A stretch of 52,615 nt of DNA. Origin: Accumulibacter sp. GTDB lineage: Bacteria > Pseudomonadota > Gammaproteobacteria > Burkholderiales > Rhodocyclaceae. The notes under the pieces are model-generated. The model did no database searches. It had not been told where the DNA came from and was given only the letters and a program-made list of their open reading frames with translations. Location: assembly GCA_031280565.1 (NCBI GenBank), contig JAITGN010000121.1:1-52615 (forward strand). The letters are read 5' to 3'. Made by a program: the position numbers and the translations under genes. This document shows positions 27,533-36,774 of this stretch, in pieces (positions within the stretch are counted from its first letter, which is position 1; each line of letters starts with the position of its first letter).

Positions 27533-27842
27533 GGGATTATGTTTCTCCATAGGCCGGAAAAGCGTTTCCGCGAGACCGGCGAACAAAAAACGGAATGGCC
27601 GCGCGTCTGCACATCTTGCGGCACTATCCATACGGATTGCGGATTGCGCGAAAACCGGCGCTCTGCACTTGCAGAGCCTGAAACGCCGCGCATGCTTGTC
27701 TGAAACAGCGATGACGCAGTGAGCTTCCTTCGTTTGCACGCCAGGAATTGTGTTTCCTGGTAAACGCTTTCGGCTGATCGTCGCCAAATCCACCGTCAGT
27801 CCGGCTTTCCCGGCCATTCTTTTGAAAATGGCCCGAGTCGCC
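27533..27842 (-). promoter_or_regulatory. Long leader of btuB, possible regulatory RNA
   Basis: About 300 bases separate the TATAAT at 27843-27848 from the btuB start. The leader RNA has a hairpin, CCAGGAA / TTCCTGG, and near its start GGGAAAGCCGG followed by CTGACGG. The later TTTCAGACAAGCATGC is only loosely like a B12 box. The arrangement fits a riboswitch, but the conserved cobalamin-riboswitch boxes are not convincingly present by eye. Confidence 0.3.
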
Positions 27843-27848
27843 ATTATA
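27843..27848 (-). promoter_or_regulatory. -10 box of a probable btuB promoter
   Basis: A perfect TATAAT on the minus strand (GTACGTTATAATGG). The expected -35 position holds only GGCGAA, so this may need activation or be fortuitous. Confidence 0.4.
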
Positions 27849-28107
27849 ACGTACAACACAGTGATTTCGCCGATTCGGGAATTGGCGGTGAGTCGGCGGT
27901 GTTTCAAAAACAGCCGGCGGACAGTGGAAACAGGCGGCAAAGCGTGAAACTGGATTCCGGAAACGGCGAGTGGGAAACTTTATCCTGCGCCGGATTGCTT
28001 CCATAAAGTGTAGAACATGAAGATTGGCCTGAAATCTGACAAATTACATTCAAAATCGTTGCTTTGTCCTTGACTGGAGTCCTTTTTTGAAATTATAGTT
28101 GTCCGCT

Positions 28108-28335
28108 ATGCAACAGGTGCCCAGCGAACTTGATCGGCTCGACGAAAAAATCACTGACGTGATTTCTTTGTGTGGAACGCTTAAAACCGAAAACGCACAA
28201 CTGAAACAGCAACTCGCGGCGACTGAAAAAAACATAAAAGACCTTTCCGACCGCATGGCGTCCGCGCGGATACGGCTGGAGCAGCTTATTCTTCAACTGC
28301 CGGAGGACGGCCGTTTCGGGGGGCTGAAAGTCTGA
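28108..28335 (+). CDS. Small coiled-coil protein (TIGR02449-like, upstream of zapA)
   Basis: 75 residues from the Met at 28108. The first 55 residues are a continuous heptad-rich coiled coil (LDRLDEKITDVISLC, LKTENAQLKQQLAATEK). Small proteins of this kind directly upstream of zapA are common in proteobacteria and resemble ZapB-like division proteins in layout. zapA follows after 17 bases. I infer a role near the divisome from this neighbourhood; no catalytic motif exists. The ORF-track start (TTG at 28099) is three codons earlier. Confidence 0.7.
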   Translation: MQQVPSELDRLDEKITDVISLCGTLKTENAQLKQQLAATEKNIKDLSDRMASARIRLEQLILQLPEDGRFGGLKV

Positions 28336-28352
28336 ATCTGAAAGGACAGGTT

Positions 28353-28691
28353 ATGGCGGACGATGCCCAATATCTCGATGTTACCCTGCTGGATAAGGAA
28401 TACCGCGTGGTGTGCGCGCAAAACGAGCGGGATGATCTGCTGGCCGCGGTAGCCTATGTCGATGACAAAATGCGCGAGATTGCCGGAAAGTCGCGCAGCG
28501 CAGGGAATACTGAACGCATTGCTGTCATGGTGGCAATGAACATCGCGCACGAATTTCTGCGTTTCAGGATCAAAGCGGCGTCCGTATTGAAAAATAGCGA
28601 TCAGGGACTGGACAACGCCAATATCTTGCGTAAAATCTCCGAAATGGAGGGTAAGCTTGACGCGGTGCTGGGGAGCGGCAAGCTGCTATAA
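28353..28691 (+). CDS. zapA: Cell division protein ZapA
   Basis: 112 residues; a positive regulator that cross-links FtsZ filaments at midcell. The globular N-terminal domain (LDVTLLDKEYRVVCAQNERDDLLAAVAYVDDKM) is followed by a C-terminal helix for coiled-coil tetramerisation. AAGGACAGG precedes the ATG. The placement upstream of 6S RNA is the conserved proteobacterial order and supports both calls. Confidence 0.93.
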   Translation: MADDAQYLDVTLLDKEYRVVCAQNERDDLLAAVAYVDDKMREIAGKSRSAGNTERIAVMVAMNIAHEFLRFRIKAASVLKNSDQGLDNANILRKISEMEGKLDAVLGSGKLL

Positions 28692-28704
28692 ACATGTTGT
28701 AACC

Positions 28705-28895
28705 TCCGCGGTTTTGTTCCTGCGGTGTTGTTCAGGCCATATATTCCTTGGACCAATATTGCCAGGCGTCGACCGCCAACCATGGAAGCCGCTGTTGTGC
28801 TTTCCCCTCTGTCGGGAAAACCTGATGCGGAAGGAAAGCGGTCTCTCTGAACTCTAGAGTTCAGGATGCCGGTCTGGCGGCACCTGCGGGAACTC
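28705..28895 (+). ncRNA. ssrS: 6S RNA
   Basis: 6S RNA binds sigma-70 RNA polymerase holoenzyme and represses housekeeping transcription in stationary phase. It starts 14 bases or so after zapA. The closing stem pairs GTTCCTGCGGTG (from 28716) with CACCTGCGGGAAC (to 28894) with one bulge. A long, mostly paired rod with unpaired central segments lies between, including GCGGTCTCTCTGAACTC. A strong terminator follows at once. Exact ends are estimates. Confidence 0.8.
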
Positions 28896-28908
28896 CCGGC
28901 ATAAACTG

Positions 28909-28937
28909 CGCGGACAGATGTCCGCGCGTTTTTTTTC
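28909..28937 (+). terminator. Terminator after 6S RNA
   Basis: A 9-bp stem, GCGCGGACA / TGTCCGCGC, with a 2-base loop followed by G and eight T residues. Confidence 0.9.
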
Positions 28938-29012
28938 CGTATAACTTCCGCGCCTTCAATCGCATCATGTCACGGGAGGCATGGACTCATTGTTCTTGTT
29001 CGCTATTTCGGG

Positions 29013-30782
29013 TTACCGGTCGGCATCCCGATACGCTGCATGGAACGTCGCCAAAAAACGTTCCGCGTCCTGAAAGCCGACGACACGCGCCTTTTCATTG
29101 CCTTGCCTGTCGAAAAAAATGACACCTGGCGGTCCGAACAGGCCAAAACGGGCCAGAAGCACTTTGTCGTTGTCATTGTTTGCGGTGACATCCGCCTGTA
29201 GAAGCGTCAGGCCGGAAAGCGCCTTCCGGACGCGCGCGTCGGAAAAAGTCAGGCGCTCCATCTCTTTGCATGTGATGCACCAGTCGGCGTAAAAATCGAG
29301 CATTACCGGCGCGCGGGACGCGCTCAGGCGGCTTTCCAGTCCGGACAGCGAACGTACCCGCTCAAAAGTGATGCCAGGGCGCGTTTCCCCGGCGATCCAG
29401 TCAAGCGGGCGCAAAGGGTCTTTCGCACCCGCGAGCGCACCGGAAAGAATGGCAACTCCCCCAAACAGGCAGAAAATGCCGGCGAATCTTCGAAAAATCC
29501 GCGCCGGGCCGACTTGCGTGGGCAACGGGTCGATAGCGCGGAGCGCTATGGCAGGCGCGATAAGCAGACTTCCCCATATTGCCATCTGGACGGCCGGCGG
29601 AAGGTACAGAGCGATGAGCCAGTGGGCGACTCCGAGGAGAACGAAGCCGAAAAACCGGTTGACAGCGTTCATCCATAGGCCGGTTTTGGGGAGCAAACTT
29701 CCGGCTGAAGCGCCGACGGCCAGCAAAGGAATACCCATCCCCCATGCCATGCAGAAAAGGGCCAGTCCGCCGAGCGCCGCGTTTCCGGAATGTCCGACAT
29801 AGAGCAATGCGCCGGCGAGCGGCGGCGCAACACAAGGCGCAACGATGAGCGCGGACAGGCCGCCCATCACAGCAACGCTGACAAAGGATCGCCCGCGAAG
29901 CTGCGACGCATTGGCGGCGATCGACGTTTGCAGGCAGGCGGGGAGCCGCAGCGTATAAAAACCAAACATTGAGAAAGCCAGAATGACGAAAAGCGAAGCG
30001 AATCCGCCGCGCGCCCACGGGGTTTGCAATACACCGGAAAACAGCGTGCCGGAAAATCCCGCGAGAACGCCCGCCAGCGCATAGGCCGCCGCCATGCCGG
30101 AAACATAGGCCAGCGAGAGGAAGAAAGCTGTTGATCGTGACAGGGCATGCGCCCCGTGCCTCGTACCAACGATGATGCCCGACAGGATCGGGAGCATGGG
30201 GAGGACGCACGGAGTCAGCGAGAGCAAAACACCGAAACCAAAAAATGTCGCGGCGATGAGCGCCACGCCGGAGTTTTCGAGAAACCGCGCGATACGCCCA
30301 GACTCGTCATCCTGAAAAGAGTCTGTAAAGGTGAATGGCACGACAGCCGCGGAAGCTATGGCGGGGAGACTGACGGAAAAACGCCGTTTCTGTGGCGGAT
30401 AACAAAGGCCGAGTTCCTCGGAACAGCCCTGTGATGTGACATCCAGGTCAAACGCCAGCGCTTCGGATGTTTGGAGTTTGACCGGAATCCGGAGACGGAG
30501 TTCGCGGTAATAGACTTCGACATCCCCGAAATTCTCATCGAATTTTTTCTTGCCTTGCGGAAAAGCGGGCGCGCCAAGCTGTATTTCCGGCGGAGCGGAT
30601 TGAAAGGCGAATTTGTCACGGTAAAGATAATAACCCTCGGCGATTTCGAAGCGGACTTCGATCGTTCGCGCATCTATGGTTTCCACGGAAGATTTGAACG
30701 CGATGGAAGGAGGCAGGGGGACGGCGGCCTTGGCGAGCGGCGACGCCGCGAGAAACAGAAGGAAAACGATGCGGCAAATCAT
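29013..30782 (-). CDS. dsbD: Thiol:disulfide interchange protein DsbD
   Basis: 589 residues; carries electrons from cytoplasmic thioredoxin across the inner membrane to periplasmic disulfide isomerases and cytochrome c maturation proteins. The signal peptide is followed by the n-domain with the redox pair in GCSEELGLCYPP. The central membrane domain has eight hydrophobic segments with cysteines in LTPCVLPMLP and APCVAPPLAG. The C-terminal thioredoxin-like domain has YADWCITCKEME. All six catalytic cysteines are present. It overlaps cutA by 4 bases (ATGA), the usual cutA-dsbD pair. Confidence 0.95.
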   Translation of the reverse strand: MICRIVFLLFLAASPLAKAAVPLPPSIAFKSSVETIDARTIEVRFEIAEGYYLYRDKFAFQSAPPEIQLGAPAFPQGKKKFDENFGDVEVYYRELRLRIPVKLQTSEALAFDLDVTSQGCSEELGLCYPPQKRRFSVSLPAIASAAVVPFTFTDSFQDDESGRIARFLENSGVALIAATFFGFGVLLSLTPCVLPMLPILSGIIVGTRHGAHALSRSTAFFLSLAYVSGMAAAYALAGVLAGFSGTLFSGVLQTPWARGGFASLFVILAFSMFGFYTLRLPACLQTSIAANASQLRGRSFVSVAVMGGLSALIVAPCVAPPLAGALLYVGHSGNAALGGLALFCMAWGMGIPLLAVGASAGSLLPKTGLWMNAVNRFFGFVLLGVAHWLIALYLPPAVQMAIWGSLLIAPAIALRAIDPLPTQVGPARIFRRFAGIFCLFGGVAILSGALAGAKDPLRPLDWIAGETRPGITFERVRSLSGLESRLSASRAPVMLDFYADWCITCKEMERLTFSDARVRKALSGLTLLQADVTANNDNDKVLLARFGLFGPPGVIFFDRQGNEKARVVGFQDAERFLATFHAAYRDADR

Positions 30783-31108
30783 TGAGCGGCGTCCGCGTGA
30801 GTTTCGGCGGACACCCAGTCCAAATAATCCGGCAAGCCGCGACTGATCCGGAAGGCGATGATTTCAGGTGTTTCATAAGGATGGGCCGCCCGAATGGCCG
30901 CCTCAAGCGCGGGGTAGACAGATGACGCCGTTTTTATGAAAAGCGGAATCTCTTCCGCCGATTCGACTTTTCCTTCCCAGCGATAAATCGAGCGGCACGG
31001 AGAAAGAATGTTCACGCAGGCGGCCAGATGCTGTGAAACGAGTGAATCCGCCAGTTTTTCGGCGGAAACACGATCCGGAAAATTGGTCAAAACAAGCAGG
31101 GCAGACAT
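30779..31108 (-). CDS. cutA: Divalent-cation tolerance protein CutA
   Basis: 109 residues, a small trimeric ferredoxin-like protein implicated in copper tolerance; the precise biochemical role is unsettled. Typical segments are HLAACVNILSPCRSIYRWEGKV and AAHPYETPEIIAF. The stop is coupled to dsbD by ATGA. A long apparently empty interval lies upstream. Confidence 0.93.
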   Translation of the reverse strand: MSALLVLTNFPDRVSAEKLADSLVSQHLAACVNILSPCRSIYRWEGKVESAEEIPLFIKTASSVYPALEAAIRAAHPYETPEIIAFRISRGLPDYLDWVSAETHADAAQ

Positions 31109-31170
31109 GGTGAGATTTTACCTTGGAGCGCGTGTTTGCGCCGGAAACATTCATGCTCCATGATAAGCAT

Positions 31171-31196
31171 TAAAAATACGTTTTCAAGGCATTTTT
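31171..31196 (-). repeat. AT-rich dispersed repeat module, short copy 3
   Basis: On the minus strand it reads AAAAATGCCTTGAAAACGTA, nearly the same as the AAAATGGCTTGAAAACGTT core at 13919 and 36575. Only the core is recognisable. Confidence 0.45.
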
Positions 31197-31906
31197 ACGG
31201 ACAGGAGATTTGCGAGACGGGTATTCATGCCTATTGATCGAAAGGGTTTGGAAGCGGATTTTTCTTTCTCGGCAGTCGTTTGACTCTTCGGCCAAAAAAA
31301 GGTGTTAACTGAAACCAAGGATTTCGATGAGATCGAAATCTTTGTCACGACCTTGTCCAATTCAATCAATTTCAGATAAAAATCCACAGGGAAACTACTT
31401 TGTAGCGCGAAAAACCAAACCTCCAAAGTTGCTGTAAGCCCGATCATTGTCCGTGGGAATCTCGGTAATTTTTTCGTGAATACCTGTTTCGTGCACAGTA
31501 GCCAGAACCTCTGAACTTCCAGGCCAGTCCGCGCGACTTGCAGTCATCACCACATAAGGTGGGCAACGAAGCCGGGCTTTTCGAAGACGGTGGTCAAATG
31601 GAAGAAACGCGACCCGGTCAAGGAGTTACTCACGGGCCGAGGAATCCCCTTCAAACGCGTTGTCTGTCGAAAAGGAGGCCCTCATTGCGGCCTTCCGACA
31701 GGTGAAGGGCTGCAAGAACTTCTATCTGACCATTGTTTTGCAGCGTCGCAAATGTACCAGCTCCGATAGTCTTGCTCATGAGCTTGCGAGAAGGCAGTGG
31801 CGCAGCCTGGCGTCGATATGGCCGGACGTACCGGAAAACCGTTTTCGCTTGAAAGCATGCGAAACGGTGAGTTGACGCTGTGCCGCGGTCAAAAACGCCT
31901 TGAATC
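31197..31906. other. Long intergenic region, probably decayed DNA
   Basis: 710 bases between cutA and purM without a gene that I can support. Short open frames occur on both strands. The one at 31660-31875 (plus; contains AAFRQVKGCKNFYLTIVLQ) and adjacent fragments such as KWKKRDPVKELLTGRGIPF in another frame look like pieces of one interrupted protein, but I do not recognise the family. Possibly a degraded gene or mobile element. Confidence 0.4.
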
Positions 31907-32950
31907 CTAAATGACGATCACCGGGGTTTCACCGTCCGCGCGACGGGTAATCGCGCCGATTTCGATGGGCGTTTCTCCGGCCTTCCTGAGGAAGGCCAGG
32001 GCGTTTGCCGCATCGTCACGCGAGACGACCAGCGCCATTCCGATGCCGCAGTTGAAAACCCGCCACATTTCGTTTTCGGCGATGCCGCCTTCTTCCTGAA
32101 ACCACTGGAAGATTTCCGGACGTTCCCACGCGGATTTTTCGATGACTGCCTTGACGTTTTCCGGCAAGACGCGCGGCACGTTTTCGACCAGCCCGCCGCC
32201 GGTGATGTGCGCCATGCCTTTGACCTGAATCGCCGCTGCCAGCGCAAGCACCGGTTTCACGTAAATGCGTGTCGGCGCCATGATGACATCCGCGAGGATT
32301 TTTCCGCCGGAACCGAAGGGCGAGCACAGGTCGGGACGCGAGCGAGCGAGTATCTTCCGGATGAGCGAATAACCGTTCGAATGTGCTCCGGAAGATTTCA
32401 GCCCGATCAGCACATCGCCCGGTACGATAGCACTTCCGTCGATGATCCGCGATTTTTCGACGATGCCGACCGCGAAGCCGGCCAGATCATATTCGCCTTC
32501 GGGATACATGTCCGGCATTTCGGCCGTTTCTCCGCCGAGGAGGGCGCAGCCAGCCTGTTCACAGCCTTCCGCGACGCCTTTGATAACGCGGGCTGCCTTG
32601 TCGACATCAAGCTTGCCGCAGGCGAAATAGTCCAGAAAAAACAGAGGCTCGGCGCCCTGAACCAGCACATCGTTGACGCTCATCGCGACCAGGTCGATTC
32701 CAACGGTATCGTGACGGTCGAGGTCGAACGCCAGCCTGAGCTTTGTTCCAACGCCGTCCGTTCCGGAAACCAGCACCGGCTCGCGAAAGCGTTTCGATAT
32801 TTCGAAGAGCGCGCCAAATCCGCCCAGGCTGCCCAGCACACCCTCGCGCAGGGTTTTGCGGGCAAACGGCTTGATGCGTTCGACGAGCGCGTCGCCCGCA
32901 TCGATATCGACGCCGGCGTCACGGTAGGATAAGGGCTTTGGAGAAGTCAT
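31907..32950 (-). CDS. purM: Phosphoribosylformylglycinamidine cyclo-ligase (AIR synthetase)
   Basis: 347 residues; closes the imidazole ring to give aminoimidazole ribonucleotide in purine synthesis, using ATP. Family motifs are [52 protein letters not shown] and [14 protein letters not shown]. The ATG at 32950 is preferred; the ORF track adds 81 residues that run into the repeat upstream of hda. It is divergent from hda, as in many betaproteobacteria, with 241 bases between. Confidence 0.96.
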   Translation of the reverse strand: MTSPKPLSYRDAGVDIDAGDALVERIKPFARKTLREGVLGSLGGFGALFEISKRFREPVLVSGTDGVGTKLRLAFDLDRHDTVGIDLVAMSVNDVLVQGAEPLFFLDYFACGKLDVDKAARVIKGVAEGCEQAGCALLGGETAEMPDMYPEGEYDLAGFAVGIVEKSRIIDGSAIVPGDVLIGLKSSGAHSNGYSLIRKILARSRPDLCSPFGSGGKILADVIMAPTRIYVKPVLALAAAIQVKGMAHITGGGLVENVPRVLPENVKAVIEKSAWERPEIFQWFQEEGGIAENEMWRVFNCGIGMALVVSRDDAANALAFLRKAGETPIEIGAITRRADGETPVIVI

Positions 32951-33069
32951 CTGTATAAGCTCACGAAGATCGGAAAAGTCATCGCGGCGGCGCGGAGTGG
33001 TAGAATGCGGGCCACCTTCTGAAAAAATTTTAATTCTATCCGAAATGCTTTTCTCGCGTACGGACACGC

Positions 33070-33160
33070 GAATTTTTATCGAAAATCCGCTTGGGCCGGA
33101 AATTTCTCCTTTTGGGGGAATGACGGGCTGCGGGAGAGGCGCGGTTTTTTCCGCGCTGCG
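33070..33160 (+). repeat. Diverged palindromic module between purM and hda
   Basis: It contains ATCGAAAATCCGCTTGGG, GGAAATTTCTCCTTTTGGGG, AATGACGGG and GGCGCGGTTTTTTCCGCGC, in the same order and spacing as the 14105-14205 copy. More diverged than the other copies. Confidence 0.5.
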
Positions 33161-33191
33161 CTGTTCCGCCACGCCCGCCGCAGACTGAAAC

Positions 33192-33848
33192 ATGCGCCAA
33201 TTATTGCTTGATCTTCTTCCGGAAAATCCGCCGCGTTTTGACGATTTTATCGCGGGCGAGAATAGTGAAGCCTTGACGGGCCTCGCTGCCTGGCTTTCAC
33301 CCGAAAGCAGGGAAACGTCTCTCTTTTTATGGGGAGAATCCGGTTCGGGTAAAACGCACCTGCTCCGCGCCAGCGGCGCGTATTATCACGACGCCGCCGC
33401 CGATTCTGCCCCCGTTTTTCCAGACAATGCGGCGCTCTTTTACGCCGTCGATAACGTTGGCGCTCTCGACGAAGCCGGGCAGATCGCGCTTTTTAACCTT
33501 TTCAATTTTCTCGGCGCTTCGGGCGGACGCCTGCTCGCCGCGTCGGACAGGCCGCCGCGCGAACTGCCTTTTCGCGAAGACGCGCGGACGCGCCTCGCCT
33601 CGGGCCTGATATACAGGCTGACGCCGCTGGGCGACGAAGAAAAACGCGAGGCGCTTGTTTCCTGGGCGCTGGGGCGCGGCCTGCGGCTTTCCGGCGAAGC
33701 GGTCGATTATCTGCTCGCGCGCGCGCCGCGCGACATGGGGACGCTTTCATTCCTGCTGACGGCGCTCGAACGCCGTTCGCTCGAACGCAAACGGACGATC
33801 ACGCTCGCCCTGCTTCGTGAAATCCTGTACGCTCCAACGCTCGAATGA
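33192..33848 (+). CDS. hda: DnaA regulatory inactivator Hda
   Basis: 218 residues, a DnaA-like AAA+ protein without the DNA-binding domain. With the sliding clamp it stimulates ATP hydrolysis by DnaA and prevents re-initiation of replication. The N-terminal clamp-binding motif fits [13 protein letters not shown]. Walker A is [13 protein letters not shown], and [17 protein letters not shown] holds the degenerate Walker B. It starts a plus-strand group with the HAD phosphatase, pcnB and folK. No strong ribosome site is visible before the ATG. Confidence 0.92.
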   Translation: MRQLLLDLLPENPPRFDDFIAGENSEALTGLAAWLSPESRETSLFLWGESGSGKTHLLRASGAYYHDAAADSAPVFPDNAALFYAVDNVGALDEAGQIALFNLFNFLGASGGRLLAASDRPPRELPFREDARTRLASGLIYRLTPLGDEEKREALVSWALGRGLRLSGEAVDYLLARAPRDMGTLSFLLTALERRSLERKRTITLALLREILYAPTLE

Positions 33849-33863
33849 CCCGGAATCCTTCCC

Positions 33864-34523
33864 ATGCAACTTGCCCTTTTCGACCTCGACAATACACTGC
33901 TTTCTGGTGACAGCGACTATGAATGGACGCGTTTTCTTGTCGACAAAGGCGTCCTTGACGAACATTCCTTCGAAAAAAGGAACACTGTTTTTTTCGAACA
34001 GTACAAAGCCGGCACACTGAACATCGATGAGTTTCTGGAATTTCAGCTCGCGCCGCTTTCACGGATTCCGCGCGATGCGCTGCGATCCTTGCGGGACGAG
34101 TTTATGGAAACGCGCATTCGCCCGAAAATCGGCCCGAAAGCCCGCGCCCTGATTGAAAAGCACCGTGATGATCTTTGCGCGCTCGTTACCGCGACGAACA
34201 CGTTCGTTACCGGGCCGATCTGCCAGGAACTGGGAATCCCGCACCTGGTCGCGACGATCGCCGGCATGGAAAAGGGCGTTTTTACTGGAAAACCGCGTGG
34301 CACGCCCGCTTTCCGCGACGGAAAAGTCCGCCGGGTCGAAGCCTGGCTCGAAGCGCGCGGCCTTTGGCTCGGCGATTTTGGACGGAGCTGGTTTTACAGC
34401 GATTCATTCAACGATCTTCCCCTGCTTTCGGCTGTCAGCGATCCGGTCGCTGTCAATCCGGATTCTGTTTTGCGCGCCCATGCGAAAAAAGCCGGGTGGC
34501 TGATACTGGAAACCGGCGAATGA
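33864..34523 (+). CDS. HAD-IB family phosphatase (SerB-like)
   Basis: 219 residues. The HAD motifs are LFDLDNTLL (nucleophile Asp), TATN (motif II), and GRSWFYSDSFNDLPLL (motif IV). The helical cap belongs to the IB subclass typified by phosphoserine phosphatase. Proteins of this type sit between hda and pcnB in many Burkholderiales; the substrate is not established, so I give no symbol. The gap to hda is 15 bases, which implies co-transcription. Confidence 0.87.
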   Translation: MQLALFDLDNTLLSGDSDYEWTRFLVDKGVLDEHSFEKRNTVFFEQYKAGTLNIDEFLEFQLAPLSRIPRDALRSLRDEFMETRIRPKIGPKARALIEKHRDDLCALVTATNTFVTGPICQELGIPHLVATIAGMEKGVFTGKPRGTPAFRDGKVRRVEAWLEARGLWLGDFGRSWFYSDSFNDLPLLSAVSDPVAVNPDSVLRAHAKKAGWLILETGE

Positions 34524-34598
34524 GCCGCGCCGCCGTTCAAACACTGTCTGGAAACCCGCCGTTTCCGTTTTTTTATCCGTTTTTCAAATACACACGAT

Positions 34599-35951
34599 AT
34601 GTTCAAAAAATTCATGGCGCGAATTTTCGGCCGCTATGCCAAGACGCGCCATAAGAATGCCGCTGTCCTTGACGCGAGAAAATACGGACTCCGCCGCGAC
34701 CAGATCAGCAACGGCAGCTTGCGAACCGTCGAGACGTTGCAGCAGCGCGGCTATCGCGCTTTTATCGTCGGCGGCGCCGTCCGCGATCTGCTGATCGGCG
34801 AGAAACCCAAGGATTACGACGTGGCGACCGACGCCATGCCTGAAGAAGTGCGTCAGTGCTTCCGGCGGTCGCGCGTTATCGGCCGCCGTTTCCAGATCGT
34901 GCATGTCCTCATGGGTTCCGAAACCGTTGAAGTCACCACGTTCCGGGGCCGTCATCCCGGCGGCGCGAAAGGATTGACCGACAATCATGGCCGCCTGCTG
35001 CGCGACAATGTGTTCGGCAACCACAAGGAAGACGCCGAACGGCGCGACTTTACGATCAACGCGCTGTATTTCGACCCGGTTGCCGAAACGATCGTCGATT
35101 ACCACAACGGTGTCGCCGACCTCAAGGAAAAGCGCCTGCGCGTGATCGGCGATCCCGAAACCCGTTACCGCGAAGATCCGGTACGTATGCTTCGCGCCGT
35201 GCGTCTCGCGGCAAAACTTGGCTTTGTCATCGACCCAAAGGCGCAAAAGCCGCTCCGCGGACTTGCTCCGCTGATCGAAAATGTTCCTTCGGCACGGCTG
35301 GTCGACGAAACGCTCAAACTTCTGATGTCGGGCCATGCCGTCGAAAGCCTTGAAAGGCTTCGGGCGGAAGGATTGCACGGCGGCCTGTTGCCGCTGCTCG
35401 ATATCGTTCTGGACAATCCGCGGAGCGAACGTTTTGTCCGTCAGGCGCTTCAGGGCACCGACCGGCGTGTCCGCGAAAGAAAGCCGGTGTCGTCGGGATT
35501 CCTGTTCGCCGCCCTGCTCTGGCATGATGTTCTCGATCAGTGGGAAACGCTCAGGGATTCCGGCGAACTTCCGATGCCATCGCTCTTTCTGTCCATGGAT
35601 TCCGCGCTCGCCCGCCAGGGCGAAAAACTCGCGATTACGCGCCGAATCGCTGGCGACATCAGGGAAATCTGGTCGCTCCAGCCGCGTTTCGAACAACGCG
35701 CTGGAAAACGCCCCTACGGTTTGCTGGAACATCCGCGCTTCCGCGCCGCGTATGATTTTCTGCTCCTGCGCGTCGAATCTGGTGAAGCGCCCGCCGAACT
35801 CGGCCAGTGGTGGACAGAATTTCTCGATGCCGGTGCCAGTGAACGTGCCGCAATGCTGCTCCCCGCCGAGACGCGCGGAACGCGCCGGCGCAGGCGGCGC
35901 CGTGCCGCGCCGTCCGCCCCTCTGGAGAGCGCGGACAGCACTACGATTTGA
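34599..35951 (+). CDS. pcnB: Poly(A) polymerase I
   Basis: 450 residues; adds 3' poly(A) tails that promote RNA decay. The nucleotidyltransferase motif is VGGAVRDLLIGEKPKDYDVAT, with the DYD metal ligands. RRDFTINALYFD and YREDPVRMLRAVRLAAKLGF are the proteobacterial PAP signatures that separate it from CCA-adding enzymes. The C terminus is very basic (TRRRRRRRAA), typical for RNA binding. folK follows after 13 bases. No intein or break is seen. Confidence 0.94.
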   Translation: MFKKFMARIFGRYAKTRHKNAAVLDARKYGLRRDQISNGSLRTVETLQQRGYRAFIVGGAVRDLLIGEKPKDYDVATDAMPEEVRQCFRRSRVIGRRFQIVHVLMGSETVEVTTFRGRHPGGAKGLTDNHGRLLRDNVFGNHKEDAERRDFTINALYFDPVAETIVDYHNGVADLKEKRLRVIGDPETRYREDPVRMLRAVRLAAKLGFVIDPKAQKPLRGLAPLIENVPSARLVDETLKLLMSGHAVESLERLRAEGLHGGLLPLLDIVLDNPRSERFVRQALQGTDRRVRERKPVSSGFLFAALLWHDVLDQWETLRDSGELPMPSLFLSMDSALARQGEKLAITRRIAGDIREIWSLQPRFEQRAGKRPYGLLEHPRFRAAYDFLLLRVESGEAPAELGQWWTEFLDAGASERAAMLLPAETRGTRRRRRRRAAPSAPLESADSTTI

Positions 35952-35964
35952 CGCCGCCGTCCCG

Positions 35965-36447
35965 ATGACTCTTGCCTACGTCGCGCTCGGTTCCAACCTG
36001 GGCGATTCCGCCGCGCAGCTTCGCAAAGCGCTTGACGAGCTTGCCCATTTGCGCGGATCGCGCCTGCTTCGCGCTTCGTCGCTTTACCGCACAGCGCCTG
36101 TCGGAATCCGCGGACAGCCCGATTTCATCAACGCGGCCGCCGTTTTTGAAACGCGCCTCATGCCTCTGGAGATGCTCGAAGAATTGCTTTCCCTTGAAGA
36201 GCGTTTCGGGCGGCAGCGCGCTTTTCTCCACGCGCCGCGTACGCTTGACCTCGACCTTCTGTTGCACGGCGGTCAGGTCATCGACACACCAAGGCTTCAA
36301 TTACCGCATCCCCGCATGCACCTGCGGGCGTTCGTGCTTGCGCCCCTGCTCGAAATTGCCCCGGATTGCGGGATTCCGGGGCGTGGCGCGGCGTCCGCCT
36401 GGCGAACCGCGACGGCCCTGCAACGCGTCGATCGCCTGGATGCGTAA
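35965..36447 (+). CDS. folK: 2-amino-4-hydroxy-6-hydroxymethyldihydropteridine pyrophosphokinase
   Basis: 160 residues; transfers diphosphate from ATP to 6-hydroxymethyl-dihydropterin in folate synthesis. Motifs are AYVALGSNLGD at the start, GQPDFINAAA, ERFGRQRAFLHAPRTLDLDLLL with the metal-binding Asp pair, and LPHPRMHLRAFVLAPLLEIAP. The start is the ATG at 35965, inside the much longer ORF-track frame. pcnB-folK is a conserved pair; panB, often next, is absent here and a repeat follows instead. Confidence 0.95.
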   Translation: MTLAYVALGSNLGDSAAQLRKALDELAHLRGSRLLRASSLYRTAPVGIRGQPDFINAAAVFETRLMPLEMLEELLSLEERFGRQRAFLHAPRTLDLDLLLHGGQVIDTPRLQLPHPRMHLRAFVLAPLLEIAPDCGIPGRGAASAWRTATALQRVDRLDA

Positions 36448-36563
36448 AAGGCGCTTAAAAGATGAGCGATTTCAACGCATTTTAATTCGATATTTCGGTA
36501 AATTCCCTTTAAAACATAGTTTTTATCGAGAAAATGAAACAGTCTTTTCAATGTAGATTCAGA

Positions 36564-36680
36564 AAAATGGCTTGAAAACGTTGCAAAAATTTTGTAGATT
36601 CATCGTTTTTCTGCGTAAATATTATTTTTATTCCGTATTTTCAGTATCTTCAGAGGCTGTCATATATTTTTTTCGGACAT
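36564..36680 (+). repeat. AT-rich dispersed repeat module, copy 2
   Basis: It shares AAAAATGGCTTGAAAACGTT, TTTTTCTG, then CTTCAGAGGCTGTCATATAT and TTTTTTCGGACAT with 13917-14040. It lies between convergent folK and lptA, a 327-base interval with no gene. Confidence 0.7.
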
Positions 36681-36685
36681 TGAAT

Positions 36686-36735
36686 TAGCGGCAGTCCGGA
36701 AGCCGTTGCGGATCTAATGTCGTTGGGGAAGGGAG
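36686..36735 (+). repeat. Diverged single hairpin module of the dispersed family
   Basis: TAGCGGCAGTCCGGAAGCCG followed by TTGCGGATCTAATGTCGTTGG parallels TAGCGACAGCCCGGAAGCCG followed by CTGTCGATCTAACATCATTGG at 1168-1208. It directly follows the AT-rich module. Confidence 0.65.
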
Positions 36736-36774
36736 GTATGATGAACCGGCGGAATGTGAAGCGTTTTCCGCAAA

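Noticed and set aside
27533-27842. Standard cobalamin riboswitch
   Set aside because: Position is right but the conserved GCCACTG and B12-box sequences were not found by eye; kept only as a low-confidence leader.
27550-27940. N-terminal extension of the btuB ORF (746-aa version)
   Set aside because: The 130 extra residues precede a clear signal peptide and TonB box, and a TATAAT lies inside this stretch; it is leader DNA.
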